This document shows, in pieces, positions 37,600 to 48,315 of a stretch of 64,000 bases of DNA. Location: contig CM077829.1 in the NCBI GenBank assembly GCA_039720395.1, forward strand, positions 21,426,685 through 21,490,684, given 5' to 3'. The notes beneath the pieces are model-generated. The model saw only the letters and a program-made list of their open reading frames with translations, had not been told where the DNA came from and searched no databases. This DNA is from Liquidambar formosana. Lineage: Eukaryota > Streptophyta > Magnoliopsida > Saxifragales > Altingiaceae. Numbering within the stretch: the first letter of the stretch is position 1; each line of letters begins with the position of its first letter. Position numbers and translations under genes: made by a program.

Positions 37600-40350
37600 T
37601 TAAAGGCCCTCCATAAAACATCCTAAGAAGAAAAAGACACTATGCACAATTGGCATCTTGTTGCCATGCTATATGATAGTATTGATGAATAATGAGCTTC
37701 AGAAGCAAAATTAGTCAATGCAAGTGCCTTTGATGTCCTACATCACATACAAAGGTTGTATTGTGAGTAAAATAATACTATAAAGTATAGTACTTGTAAA
37801 GGACTTCTTCTGGACTAGGATGTAATAAAAGTTGTTTATTAATAATCATTCTTTTGAAAAATGATTAATCACATAGAATAGCTTGAGAAGCTAGATGTGA
37901 TTTAAAATGGAAGCATAGAGGGAAGCAAGTCTTGAAAAGTCAAAGACAAAGAAATATAATTATTTTGTAGTAAACATAAGGTATTGTAAAGGGAACTTGA
38001 TAAAGTATCAGTTTTCTAAAAGAACCAAACTTTTGAAGTTTTGGTTTATGCTCTAAACTAAATTGTTGGTTAGTTCTGCTTCTTGGTTTTTGGATTCTAG
38101 TGTAATCTAAATCGAAGCAGAAAATTAAGTAGATAATAAGTTACCTTTAAAAATTTTTTAGAGCAAGAGTTGCTAGATTAATTTTGGGAACTTATTTCTT
38201 AACTAAGTCATTTAAGACATTCTAGAAATTTGATTTCTGAATTTAAATGACTAATTAGAGCGAATGCAACGTATTCCGAGAATACAAGAGATGTAGAGAC
38301 TCTCATTTAAATGTAACGATTATGATTTGGTTATGAGATGACCAAACCCATCTTTTACTTTGTGAAGTGAAAGAGTTACATTTATAATTTGACTAATACA
38401 TTGTGATGTATATAGTCATGTAGAGCATGCATTCAATTATAGTAGACTCATCTTAGAATACCATAGCTCAATGGTGAATCTAAGAGAACAAATTGAACCC
38501 TATTAAGATATGGTTTGATCCATGATGAGTTTTACTAATGTATCCATCTAGGATATACCTTAAAAGTGCTACATATTGATAATTTAGGGTTCACTCCAGT
38601 TTTGTCCCAATTATATCAGATATGATATGGGAAGAAACCCAACTTAAAGAAGTTAAGGCTTGGGCTTGTGCTACTTTTGTCTAGAAACATAATGTAGACA
38701 ATCTGGAAATAAGGTCAAGTAAGTGTTGAATTGTGGTATATCCTAAAAGTGGTTGGGATAGTATTTCTATTACTCTAATGAACAAAAGTTGTCCATTAGG
38801 ATGTTTGCTGGATTTTCTTGAGAAAGAGTTCATTCAAGAAAGATGCAAAAGTAGATAGAATTTATAGAATTGTCTGTAAAGCCACAAACGAACAAAGATC
38901 CAACCCTTGCCCCTGTTGAGGCAAAACCTTTAATTACACCACATTCTTTTCATAGATCAAATTGGATATTTCTTTAACATAAGAGAGATATTGTATCTCC
39001 ATTGGAATGTGAAAGAATTGTTCTTTAGTGATAAAGATCACCAAGATAATCCTATTGATTATGATTAGGCGATGTTTGACATCAACTTGAGAAATGACTA
39101 CGAGTCATTAAATCCAATATGGACAGGTAGAGACCTAAAAGGCTTGGCTATTTAAGAATGTTTTCAACATAGGCAAAAAGTTGTCTATAAAGAAACTTGT
39201 TTGATAATAGTTATGCTGAAATCCATTTGGATCTTGTTATCTATAAACACACATTTTGAATATGAGATATGTCAAAAAGGATATAAAGATGTTATATCAA
39301 ATGGTGAAAAACCATAAAAGTGTGTAAGTTATAGAAGTCTATTAATAGACTACAAGGTTCTCATAATTAGAACATCTATAAAGTTGAAGTAATCAAATTG
39401 TTTGATTTCTCTCATTGTATAGATGGACCATGAGTGTATAAAAGGTTAGTGGGAGTGCGATCATTTTTCTTTATCCTAAGTATGGATGTCATCATAATCA
39501 TTATGAATGATATATAAATGTTATCTAATGTGAAGTTTTAGTTTTTGAGAAAAACTTCTTCATGAAAGATTTGGTAGAAGCATCCAACAAGATCTATAGA
39601 GATAGATCATATAGATTGCTAAGTATCTCCAAGTCATTAAACATAGTTGAAATGTTGAAGGAGTTCAACATGGAGAATTCTAAGGGAGGTCTGATTTACT
39701 TCAGATAAGAATTCATTATTCAAGGGCATGTGCCCTAGGATAACACAAGTAAGATTCTTAAAGTGTTAAGAAGCCTTATTTTACACTATGTATTGAACCT
39801 GATATCTATTATGTTGTAATTGTTACAAATAGTTATCAATCAATTCAAATTTGGAATATTGGATTGTATATGGAAATTGTAAACTCATAGTAGATGGGTA
39901 TATGGATTTGGAAATAATCCATATGGGGTATATTTTATATTCACTTTAGTTGGTGAAATATTTAATGGAAGAACTGTATGAAAGATACAGTGGATTCCAT
40001 TATTAAGGGTGAATTAATTGTCGCATTGTCTAGGAGACTGTTTGGATCTATAAGTTCATTTAGAACTTGGAGTTGTTCCTTCCATTGAGTTGCCCATACC
40101 TTGTTTTGTGACAACAATGGGTCTATGGCTCAAGTATAGGAATCATGGTCTCATTAAAAGTCCAAACACATAGAGCGGCAATTCCAAGTGATTAGAGGAA
40201 TCATTGGAAAAGGTAATAGATACATTACAGAAGATATTATCTACATAAGTTTTTGTAGACCTACTGACTAAAGCTTTAAAACATAATTGGTTATGTCTAA
40301 GACCAACATCTTGAGAAGATAGGTATGCGATACATGGTCGATTGGCTTTA
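37600..40350 (+). pseudogene. Decayed copia pol remnant in element A
   Basis: The frame is destroyed, but short stretches still translate to copia-like words in the right order: a protease-like SASWFLDS near 38070, a reverse transcriptase active-site region near 39460-39510 where SGSAI is followed by a ruined YVDD, an RNase H region near 39830-39900, and VDLLTKAL near 40257 close to the 3' end, matching the usual DPLTKAL. Many stops and indels separate them. The order and spacing suit a TNT1-like pol. Assignment is by eye and weak for each single word. Confidence 0.5.
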
Positions 40351-40351
40351 G

Positions 40352-40365
40352 TGCAAGTGGGAGAT
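40352..40365 (+). promoter_or_regulatory. Polypurine tract of element A
   Basis: A GCAAGTGGGAGAT tract lies directly before the TG of the 3' LTR, the usual form in plant copia elements. Confidence 0.8.
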
Positions 40366-42023
40366 TGTTAGGATTATGCCCTAAAGCCAATCATAGAGAT
40401 GATTGTTTAGGGATTAGGAACAATCATTTGATTTCATTTATGTATGTCACATTTATTATTGATTTAATAAAAGGGCTTATTCTATTATGTTTATATGCAT
40501 CATTTATATTTACATAATATGTCCATGGAGTTAGAGTTGAGAATATGGAATTACAAAGAGTTGTAATTTTGAGACTGTAGATATATCTCTGTACTAAACT
40601 CCTAAAGCATTCCTAGTTGAAGGTTCACTATGATGGACAATAATGAACCATAGGACTAGCACTTGTTAGGTTGACTCTATAGGAGGATAGCTAGTCTCAA
40701 GCTATTTGTGTGGAGACACTACAACCAACAAGTGGGTGCCTATTACGAGAATAGGTACACTGAATGTGACCAAAGATATGAGATAAACTGAATGGAGTTT
40801 TATCCTGCCTGTCAATCAGTTTCTCATTGTTATAGTGGTACAAGTAATCCTTAGACCTGAGACACCATAGTTGTCTTATGCATGTAGCTTTAGAAGTTTG
40901 ATAACACTAAGTGCAAATCCTATTCAGGGGTTTGCAAAGGTGTTCATTGGCCCTACTGCTATGTGTATGAAGGCATGTGAGTGATCAACAAGGGATCCAT
41001 CACTCTCAGGAAAAAGAGAGAGAATGTCTCATATAGCATTCATAATATAACTCATTAAATCCATGGCCATGGTAGGATGAATATGAAAAGAGTTTCATGA
41101 GTTCATCAATGAGTTGATATCTATGAATGAGTATAAAGTAATTGAACTAGGGACTTGACAGACTTCCATGTCCTATTAGTTCAATTGGAGACATTGTGTT
41201 GAAGGAAGGATGCAATTGTAACCTATAAACTATAACAGAAGGGTTCTTTGTAAATGACTATTCACCTCATTAAGGACCACACCATGAGCCATATGCTAGG
41301 TGTTACTCATGGTTAGTAGAAGCCCTAATTGATATAAGTGAGTTATAATCAATTAGGGAATTGGAAGGAGTTCCAATTAGACCCTAAATGGAAAGAGTTC
41401 CATTGTGCACACCTTGTGCTATTCCTACTACTTAATGATGTGAACCCAATGGGTCACACACTGATCATGCAAGAAGGGCTTTAAAGTCTATGAGAGAAAG
41501 GGTTTTAGTGAATAAAGAATAGTTCTTTATGGGCCTATTTGTATTTGATACAAATAATAGGGGTTAATGTGCAATTAAGAGTAATTACACATAACCCTAT
41601 TAGGGTTTCTTCCCCATGGCCAGCCCCCTTTAGTGGGCTGCCTATATAAGTCACACTTATGTGTGACATGGCATAAGAGGCTTGCACAATAAACCCTAGC
41701 CGCCCAGCCCCTTGGAGGCTCTCTTCTCTCTCTCTCTCTTCTCCACCTCTAGCAACAACAAGGAAGAAGAAAGAAAGGACTTGAAGCTCTAGCTAGGTGT
41801 GGATACCGTTGGAGGCAGCACACTTGGGCTGCTCATTCACCGCTGTCCGGAATCAAAGCTTGGAGCAAAAAGGAGAAGACAAAAATTCTGTAAGTGTTCT
41901 AACCCTCTTTGTAGTTAGGGTTTGATTTTGTGTTATGCATAGTTAGATTCATGGGCTGTGGAATCGTAGGAAAAATTTTTATATTCCGCACTTCTATTTT
42001 TCCCTCTTGTTCGATTCCCAACA
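40366..42023 (+). mobile_element. 3' LTR of element A (1658 bp)
   Basis: Same length as the left LTR and, as far as I could compare, the same at every base. It ends CCCAACA at the TTGAG duplication, after which PMD exon 4 resumes. Confidence 0.96.
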
Positions 42024-42028
42024 TTGAG

Positions 42029-42774
42029 AGGCTGGGATGCGGAGGAGTTCACTTCTCCTGACATTGCATATGACACTTTCTGTCTCCAATATTTGATGAG
42101 GCCTAGGGTGACAGGCCTTCCTCTTCAGGGGGTAAGTCTTTAACATTCTCCTAGCCTTTTCTTTTGGTAGAGACTCTATTTAATAGGTGAACACTTGCAG
42201 GGTCGACGAGCACGAGGGCATAGCTCAATAGTGAGCTCAGGCGTGGTTCCTGGCTCTGAGGATGATGAGATGGAGGGGGATAGGTCACTACCCTTGCCTT
42301 AGCCTAATTGGTTCATTGATTTGTGCAGTGGGTCGGACTTTGTCAAGACCGCTATCACTCATCCTGCATTTGATGAATCTCCTAGGATCGACCCAAATCG
42401 AGAACAAGTGAGTTCTCTTTATGGGTATTTCTTTCTTCCTTTGAACATTACCTTCAATTTTATCCTTATTGATTATCCTAGGTGCCTACGGCATATACCC
42501 AAGAGTTTATCCTGAGTAAGGGCTTGAGGCGTGACCTTGTGAGGATGAGCTTAGCCAAATCCATGGCGGAAGCTCATTTGTATGTCATGGTAAGTGTTCA
42601 ACCCATTTTAAAGTTCCTATTTGTGGTTTTCAACCAACCCTATTCTCATACTTGACTTCTTTGCAATGGATTTTGTATATGCAGCCACCACCAGCAATGC
42701 GCCCTCCTAGAGCACCTCGTGGGGGTCGTGATGGATCTGGGCCGAGCCGCAAAAGAAGCTCTGGGAATCGCTGA
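42029..42774 (+). pseudogene. PMD gene of element B, 3' part (end of exon 4 to exon 8)
   Basis: Exon 4 resumes at 42029 and ends at 42131. With 32091-32332 it makes 345 bases, exactly 115 codons. Further predicted exons are 42201-42283, 42329-42407, 42482-42589 and 42685-42774 (TGA stop). Phases agree at every junction: 83 plus 79 bases make 54 codons, 108 make 36, and 90 make 30 including the stop. The weak point is the intron 42284-42328, only 45 bp, short for a plant. Without it the frame meets TAG at about 42299-42301. The C-terminus is proline- and arginine-rich with a KRS-type basic end that could be nuclear-directing. The whole gene would encode about 543 residues apart from its two nonsense codons. 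Confidence 0.7.
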
Positions 42775-43055
42775 GTTCATTTACTTTCTTGTTGGGCTTG
42801 TAGAAACAATGAGACTATGGCTATCTTTTTGCATTTCATGCTTATGTTTTGTAATTGCCACCTAAAACCAGCTCTCTTATCCCTTGCTATAGATACTTGT
42901 TGTGCTTGTTTGAATCTATCATGATGATGTTATGGTGCCTTTCTCATGAAAATTTGAGTCAATGTGAGTTCGTAGGAGTGAAAATGGCCTAAAAAGGCCA
43001 CCCAAATGCGAAAATAGGCAAAACCGGGCGAAACAAGGCAAAACAAGGCGGGGGC
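42775..43055. other. Spacer between the two antisense genes
   Basis: AT-rich end of the PMD gene followed by a repeated GGCAAAAC / GGCGAAAC stretch leading into the 80 bp module. No other feature seen. Confidence 0.5.
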
Positions 43056-43135
43056 CTCGGGTGACCATCTGGCCCCGGATGGTTAACCGTCTGGGCCTAG
43101 ACGGCTGACCGTCCAGCCCCGGACGGTTACCCGAG
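43056..43135. promoter_or_regulatory. 80 bp module upstream of the DUF7745-like gene
   Basis: Exactly 80 bp from CTCGGGTGACC to GGTTACCCGAG. It is the internal copy closest to the LTR module, sharing its long ACGGCTGACCGTCCAGCCCC core. It ends 87 bp before TATAAAA at 43223-43229. Confidence 0.85.
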
Positions 43136-43222
43136 GTCAACGCGCTTTTTTGCGATTTTTCAGGAATTTTGCAATTTTGACGGTTCTACTCCCTGTAGGA
43201 CTCGAATTTGTGACCCTTTCCC

Positions 43223-43229
43223 TATAAAA
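43223..43229 (+). promoter_or_regulatory. TATA box of the DUF7745-like gene
   Basis: CCTATAAAAACA, with the first ATG of the gene 48 bp downstream at 43278. Confidence 0.6.
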
Positions 43230-43277
43230 ACACATGAAGGGAGCCTTCTAACTCACCTATTTTCATTTACAATAATT

Positions 43278-44587
43278 ATGGAAGCCTTGGATGGGTTCTT
43301 AAGAGGGTTTTTGGCAGTCATGGCTGCCAAAGACAAAACTAAGCTTAAGCGCTTCGGCTTGGAACCGTTGCTCTCTATAAGGCACGTGAAGCTCGAGACG
43401 ACCCTTCTCACTGCTGCTACATACTTCTGGGATCCTCAAATCCATGTATTTAGATTTAATTATGAAGAATTATGCCCAACCATGGAGGAATTCTGTGCTT
43501 TATTTGGAGTTTCGCCCGGCCATTCATTCTTCCTACACCTCGCTCTGATTACCTTGCTTCCTTCTCGGATTTTCTTGGCATTCCTCAAAGGGACGCAACG
43601 ATCTTTGTAAAGGACCATATGGTGGACTTAATGAAGTTAGCAACCTCATTCTTGGCTCATGATAGCGAAGGTACTCTGACTTTCACCCCTCAAATTCAGT
43701 GTGCACTCGCTTTTTGCTTAATTGGTCGCTTTCTCATATCCACCAGCACTCTTCAAGCCCCTGTTCAAATATGTGAGTTGGTTGCCCCTCTTCTCAAGCG
43801 ACATAACATCATTCCCTTGGTATTAGCTGAAACCTTGAATGGTTTAGATAAAGTTTATGGCAACCCCAAAGCGCCTTTAGAAGGTAGCCCCTTTTTACTG
43901 CAAATGTGGCTGCTCGAGCGCTTGAATTTTCTATCTCCCACCACTATCAATCCGTACAAGCCCCAGCACTTCTGTCTGCGCCGAGTTGAACTCCCTGGGC
44001 CATTCTCTTTAAGAGATTGGTTGGGTTATTTCCACACGCTGTCATGGTGGAACATCAAATGGTACGTCTTCACATGGGGGTGTAAAGAGCAGGTACTTTT
44101 TCGAACCTCAGGGTGTGCTTTTGTCAAACTCATAGGACTGAGATCGACTTCCTTCTATTGGACTTCGAGAACTCTTCGCCAGATGGGCACCATGCAAACC
44201 ATACTATCCTTAACAGGACCTTGTTGATCTGTGGAACCCGTCGGTCCTACTATAATCAAGTGGGCGAGGACTCGCTGGCCTACAGACCTGAAATTGACTC
44301 GGATTGCCAACACTGAAGGACCTTTCAAGATGAATAAAGAATATAAGCAATGTTTGAAGGATGATTTGGGCGAAAGGGAAACTTCTCGTCGAGAAATAAT
44401 TTATGACCTTATCAAGGACACAAGACTTGGACTTTGCAGAGAAGACATTCTTGAAGCAGTGGAGGCATCCCACGACCATGACTTACGAAAGAAAAGAAGA
44501 CTCGATAGAGAAAGACAGAAGACAAACAAAATGACTCGGAACAAACTTAAAGACTCAAAGAATAGAATATCTATGGCATGTCGATAG
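43278..44587 (+). pseudogene. DUF7745-like antisense gene of element B, frameshifted
   Basis: The first frame (43278-43610) begins MEALDGFLRG and contains WDPQIHVFRF followed by CPTMEEFCALFGV. This is the pattern of the plant DUF7745 family, a group of transposon-linked proteins of unknown function near the mobile-domain proteins. The match continues in another frame from about 43520 (43472-44227) with a long helical, leucine-rich part containing VYGNPKAPLEGSPFLLQMWL. A third frame (44231-44587) gives a lysine/arginine-rich tail. So there is at least one frameshift near 43515-43525 and another change near 44100-44230, where an unrecognised intron is also possible. Family assignment is from memory. 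Confidence 0.55.
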
Positions 44588-44884
44588 TTCCTTTTTACTT
44601 AACATCAATAAATTGTTATGTCAAACAATTAGTTTCAAATGAATTGCCAATAATAATCTACTTTCGAGATTTTGCTATGATTGTGTTGTTTGGACCGCAC
44701 CCAATGTAACTTTATGGGCTGCCTACGTATCCCCGTTTTCTTTTTTTTCTTTTTTCTATTTTCTTTTTCTCTTTTTTTTTTCTTTTTTTTTTCTTCTTTT
44801 TCTTTTTGGGGAATCAGGTCCTCGTAGTTCAAATGCCTTAACTTTTGCCTAGGCCGCCTTTACAGGTTTTCAACCTAGCAGGCC
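44588..44884. other. Spacer with pyrimidine tract between convergent genes
   Basis: This lies between the plus-strand DUF7745-like frame and the minus-strand end of pol. At 44738-44808 it is an almost pure T/C run with T tracts up to ten. It could serve in transcript ending for either side, but no specific signal is clear. Confidence 0.5.
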
Positions 44885-47800
44885 TTATACATAATACTTC
44901 TTTAATTGATCCAAATTGGTGGGACGAGCGAACTCGATCCCATCCAAATCCATAAGTCGAACAGCTCCTGCTGGCAATATCTCCTTGATGATGTACGGTC
45001 CACCCCAACTCGGTTTGAACTTTCCTCGTGGGTCGAAAATTGGAGCTCGGATCTCTTTCAATACTAAATCCCCTTTCTTCAAGCCTCTGTCTTTGACATG
45101 TTTGTTGAACGCCCTTGTGACTCTTCTCTAGTACCCTTGCACATGGTAGAGAGCCCTCAATCGCCTTTCATCTAGCAATGCCAACTCATCATAAAGACTT
45201 TTGATCCAGTCCACCTCTGCTAGCTGAATTTCCACTGCAACCCGTAACGAAGGAACTTCCAATTCCACAGGCAGAACAGCCTCCATCCCATACACTAGCG
45301 CATACGGCGTAGCCCCTGTTGACGATCTGACTGACGTTCTGTACCCCCATAATGCCAATGGTAGTTTCTCATGCCAATCAGTGTACGTGTCAGCCGTTTT
45401 CTGTAATATCTTCTTGATGTTCTTGTTGGCGGTTTCCACTGCACCGTTTATCTGCGGGCGATACGGGGATGACAAGTGATGAACGATCTTGTACTTCTGC
45501 AAGAGTTCTTTGGTCTCCTTCCGGAAATGCTGACCGTTATCTGAAATGACCTCATGCGGTACCCCATATCGGTAGATAATGTTGAGCTGTATGAACTGCG
45601 CCACCTTTTTAGCATTCAAAACTTTGAAGGAAGCTGCTTCTACCCATTTGGTGAAGTAATCGATGGCTACCAGGATGTATTCATGACCATTGGATGCCTT
45701 CGGCTTAATCTGTCCGATGATATCTATTCCCCATACTACAAATGGCCACGGAGTTGACATGCTTGTTAGGGGCATGGAGGGCAAGTGTTGTCCGTTGGCG
45801 AAGAGTTGACACTTGTGGCACTTCTTGACGTGGGCATAACAATCCCTTTCCATTGTAGACCAGTAATACCCTAGTCTCATGATCTTCTTAGCCAACATGT
45901 ATCCATTCATATGCGGAGCCCCCACTCCTTCATGGATTTCTTCGATGAGTTTCCTGGCTTCTTCCTCTGTGACACACAGCAAGTGGATTCCGTCGTAAGA
46001 TCTCTGATACAGTTTTCCTCCGCATACCACATAATGGCTTACCAATCTTCTCAGTGTTTGTCTATCCACGCGAGATGCTTCCTTTGGATATTCCCTTTCC
46101 TCGATGAGCCTTCTTATGTCATAAAACCAAGGACGATTATCCGCTATCTCCCCTTCTCGGATGGAACAGCAGTAAATTGGTTTCTCTCTGCAGTCGATCA
46201 CGAGCGGTTTCACGCTTCCCCCTTCTGGTATCTCCACCATTGAAGCTAGAGTCGCTAAGGCATCAGCAAACTGATTCTTGTTTCTCGACAGGTAATTGAA
46301 CTCGATCTCCGTGAACTCTTTAGTCAGTGCTTCCAAATAGGCATGATAGGGCAGCAGCTTCTCATCGTGAGTCTTCCACTCCCCTTTTATCTGACAGATG
46401 ATCAATGCTGAATCTCCGAATGCTAGGATGCAGGCCTCATACTCCGCTATGTTGTTGGTGGCTTCGAACCCCAATTTGACTGCTAAAGGCGTAAAGGCTT
46501 CCTCGGGCGAGACTAGTAGCACTCCTATGCCATAACCTCTTCTGTTTGCAGCTCCGTCGAAGTAGACTTTCCAAACCTTCTTCTTGATTTCCAGGATATC
46601 TTCGTCAGGGAACTCATCATTGAATTGGGTTGATGATGACACAGGGCAGCTTGCCAAATGGTCTGCAATGACACTTCCTTTAACGGACTTCTGCGCCAGG
46701 TACTTTATGTTGAACTCATTGAGGAGAAGCGACCAACGAGCGGTCCTGTACGATAGGACTGGTTTTTCTAGCAAATACAATGCTACGCAAGCTTTTTCTA
46801 GTGCATTGTACTTTACTTCATAATCTGTCATTTTCTTGCTCAAGTAGTAGATGGCATTTTCCTTTTTTGACCCTTCAAAGTATTGAGCTAACATGGCTCC
46901 CATCGCGGTTTCAGTAACCGTTAAATATAACAGTAATGGTTCACCTTGCCGCGGGGGAACCAAGATTGGGGGGTTACTCAGATACCTTTTAATGGTCTCA
47001 AAGGCTTCTTGACAATCCTCATTCCATTCCTTGGAAACGCCCTTTTTAAGTAGCTTAAAAATTGGCTCGCATACCATGGTCAGATTGGCGATAAAACGAC
47101 TTATGTATTGAACTCTCCCCAGAAAACCCCGGATCTGCTTTTCCGTTCTTGGTGGCTCCATCTCCATGATAGCTTTTATCTTCCCTGGATCAACTTCAAT
47201 TCCCCTCTGAGTGATAATGAAACCCAACAGCTTCCCTGCGGTGACTCCGGAGGCACACTTTTGAGGATTCAGTTGGAGGTTGTACTTCTTTGCCCGTTCT
47301 AGGAACTTCTCCAATGCCGCGAAATGTCCTTCCCAGTCTACAGATTTGACTATCATGTCGTCCACATACACCTCTACTTCTTTATGGATCATATCATGCA
47401 ATAGGGTCGTAGCAGCTCTTTGGTAAGTAGCCCCAGCATTTCTCAAGCCAAAAGGCATTACCTTGTAGCAATACGTGCCCCACTGCGTGATAAAAGCCGT
47501 CTTTTCCATGTCTCGAGGTGCCATCTTTATTTGGTTGTAACTGGAGAACCCATCCATGAAGGAGAGAAGGGCATGGCCTGCTGTACTGTCCACCAACACA
47601 TCGATATGCGGTAGAGGGAAATTGTCCTTTGGGCTCGCGGCATTAAGGTCGCGGAAGTCAACACACATTCGCACTTTCCCATCTTTTTTAGGCACAGGCA
47701 CTATGTTGGACAGCCATTCAGGGTACTCCACAACTTAGAGAAACCCGGCATCTAATTGTTTAGTTACCTCTTCTTTTACTTTCAAAGCCCATTCTGGTTT

Positions 47801-48140
47801 TAATCTTAATTTTTGCTTTATAGGCTTTTTAGTGGGATTAGTGGGGATGTAATGTTGCACAATATCTGGATCAATACCAGGCATATCCTCATAAGACCAT
47901 GCGAAGGCCTCTACATTAGCTTTTAGAAGTATTATCAATTTTTCTTTTTTAGCAGGTGAGAGAGTTATCCCAATTTTAATTATCCTTGGCAATTCATCTA
48001 TCCTTAGATTGATTGATTCCAATTCATCCATGTTAGGTTCGGTAACGCCCCTTTTCCTTTGCTCGACGAGCTCCAGGGGGACGTCATTCCTAGGATCTAT
48101 ATCCATGCCATAGATATCCATAGAAGAGAGAAAGGAAACA
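44885..48140 (-). pseudogene. pol: pol of element B: reverse transcriptase, dual RNase H, integrase
   Basis: One minus-strand frame from about 48140 to 44885, broken by TAA at 47732-47734 and TAG at 45128-45130. In the main part (start 47731): reverse transcriptase with YVDD at residues 122-125; the gypsy RNase H at about 260-350; a second, archaic-type RNase H at about 388-500 (YFDG at 390-393), the mark of the Tat lineage; and integrase with H600, H607, C638 and C641 and the catalytic D670, D731 and E766. After the second stop the frame holds the integrase C-terminal module with PSWGGPY. The first RNase H seems to lack about 30 residues near residue 320 and the second about a dozen near 435, both in frame. 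It would normally be made as a polyprotein with gag and protease. Confidence 0.9.
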
Positions 48141-48315
48141 CTGCAAATAATGAAAAGAAACACACTTTATTGACTGAACTAACAAAACAAAACAAAGAAA
48201 AGAAAACACATGTGCCACAACTAGGGAACGACTCCTAACTCCACAGGGTGGGCTAGGCGGACACATTTTATTTGAAAGGGAAACTAAGACAAGCTACTAA
48301 GGAACCTACAAGCTA
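48141..48315 (-). other. Possible intron between protease and reverse transcriptase of B
   Basis: The protease side and the reverse transcriptase side are in different frames and separated by a T-rich, stop-filled stretch ending in TTATTTGCAG (minus strand, 48141-48150), a good plant acceptor with a pyrimidine-rich run before it. Ogre elements of the Tat lineage have a spliced intron at this same point. I could not fix the donor; GTAGCT near 48315 is one candidate. Simple decay is the alternative. Confidence 0.4.

Larger units (their letters stand above)
32333..42023 (+). mobile_element. Element A: recent non-autonomous Ty1/copia-type retrotransposon (9691 bp)
   Basis: Two 1658 bp LTRs (32333-33990 and 40366-42023) lie at a constant offset of 8033 bp, and I saw no difference between them. 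They start TGTTAGG and end CCCAACA and are flanked by TTGAG. A tRNA-Met-type primer site follows the left LTR and a purine-rich tract precedes the right one. The interior has no long open frame, but 37600-40365 keeps scattered traces of copia protease, reverse transcriptase and RNase H. Identical LTRs with a ruined interior imply mobilisation by proteins from another copy. Confidence 0.93.
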
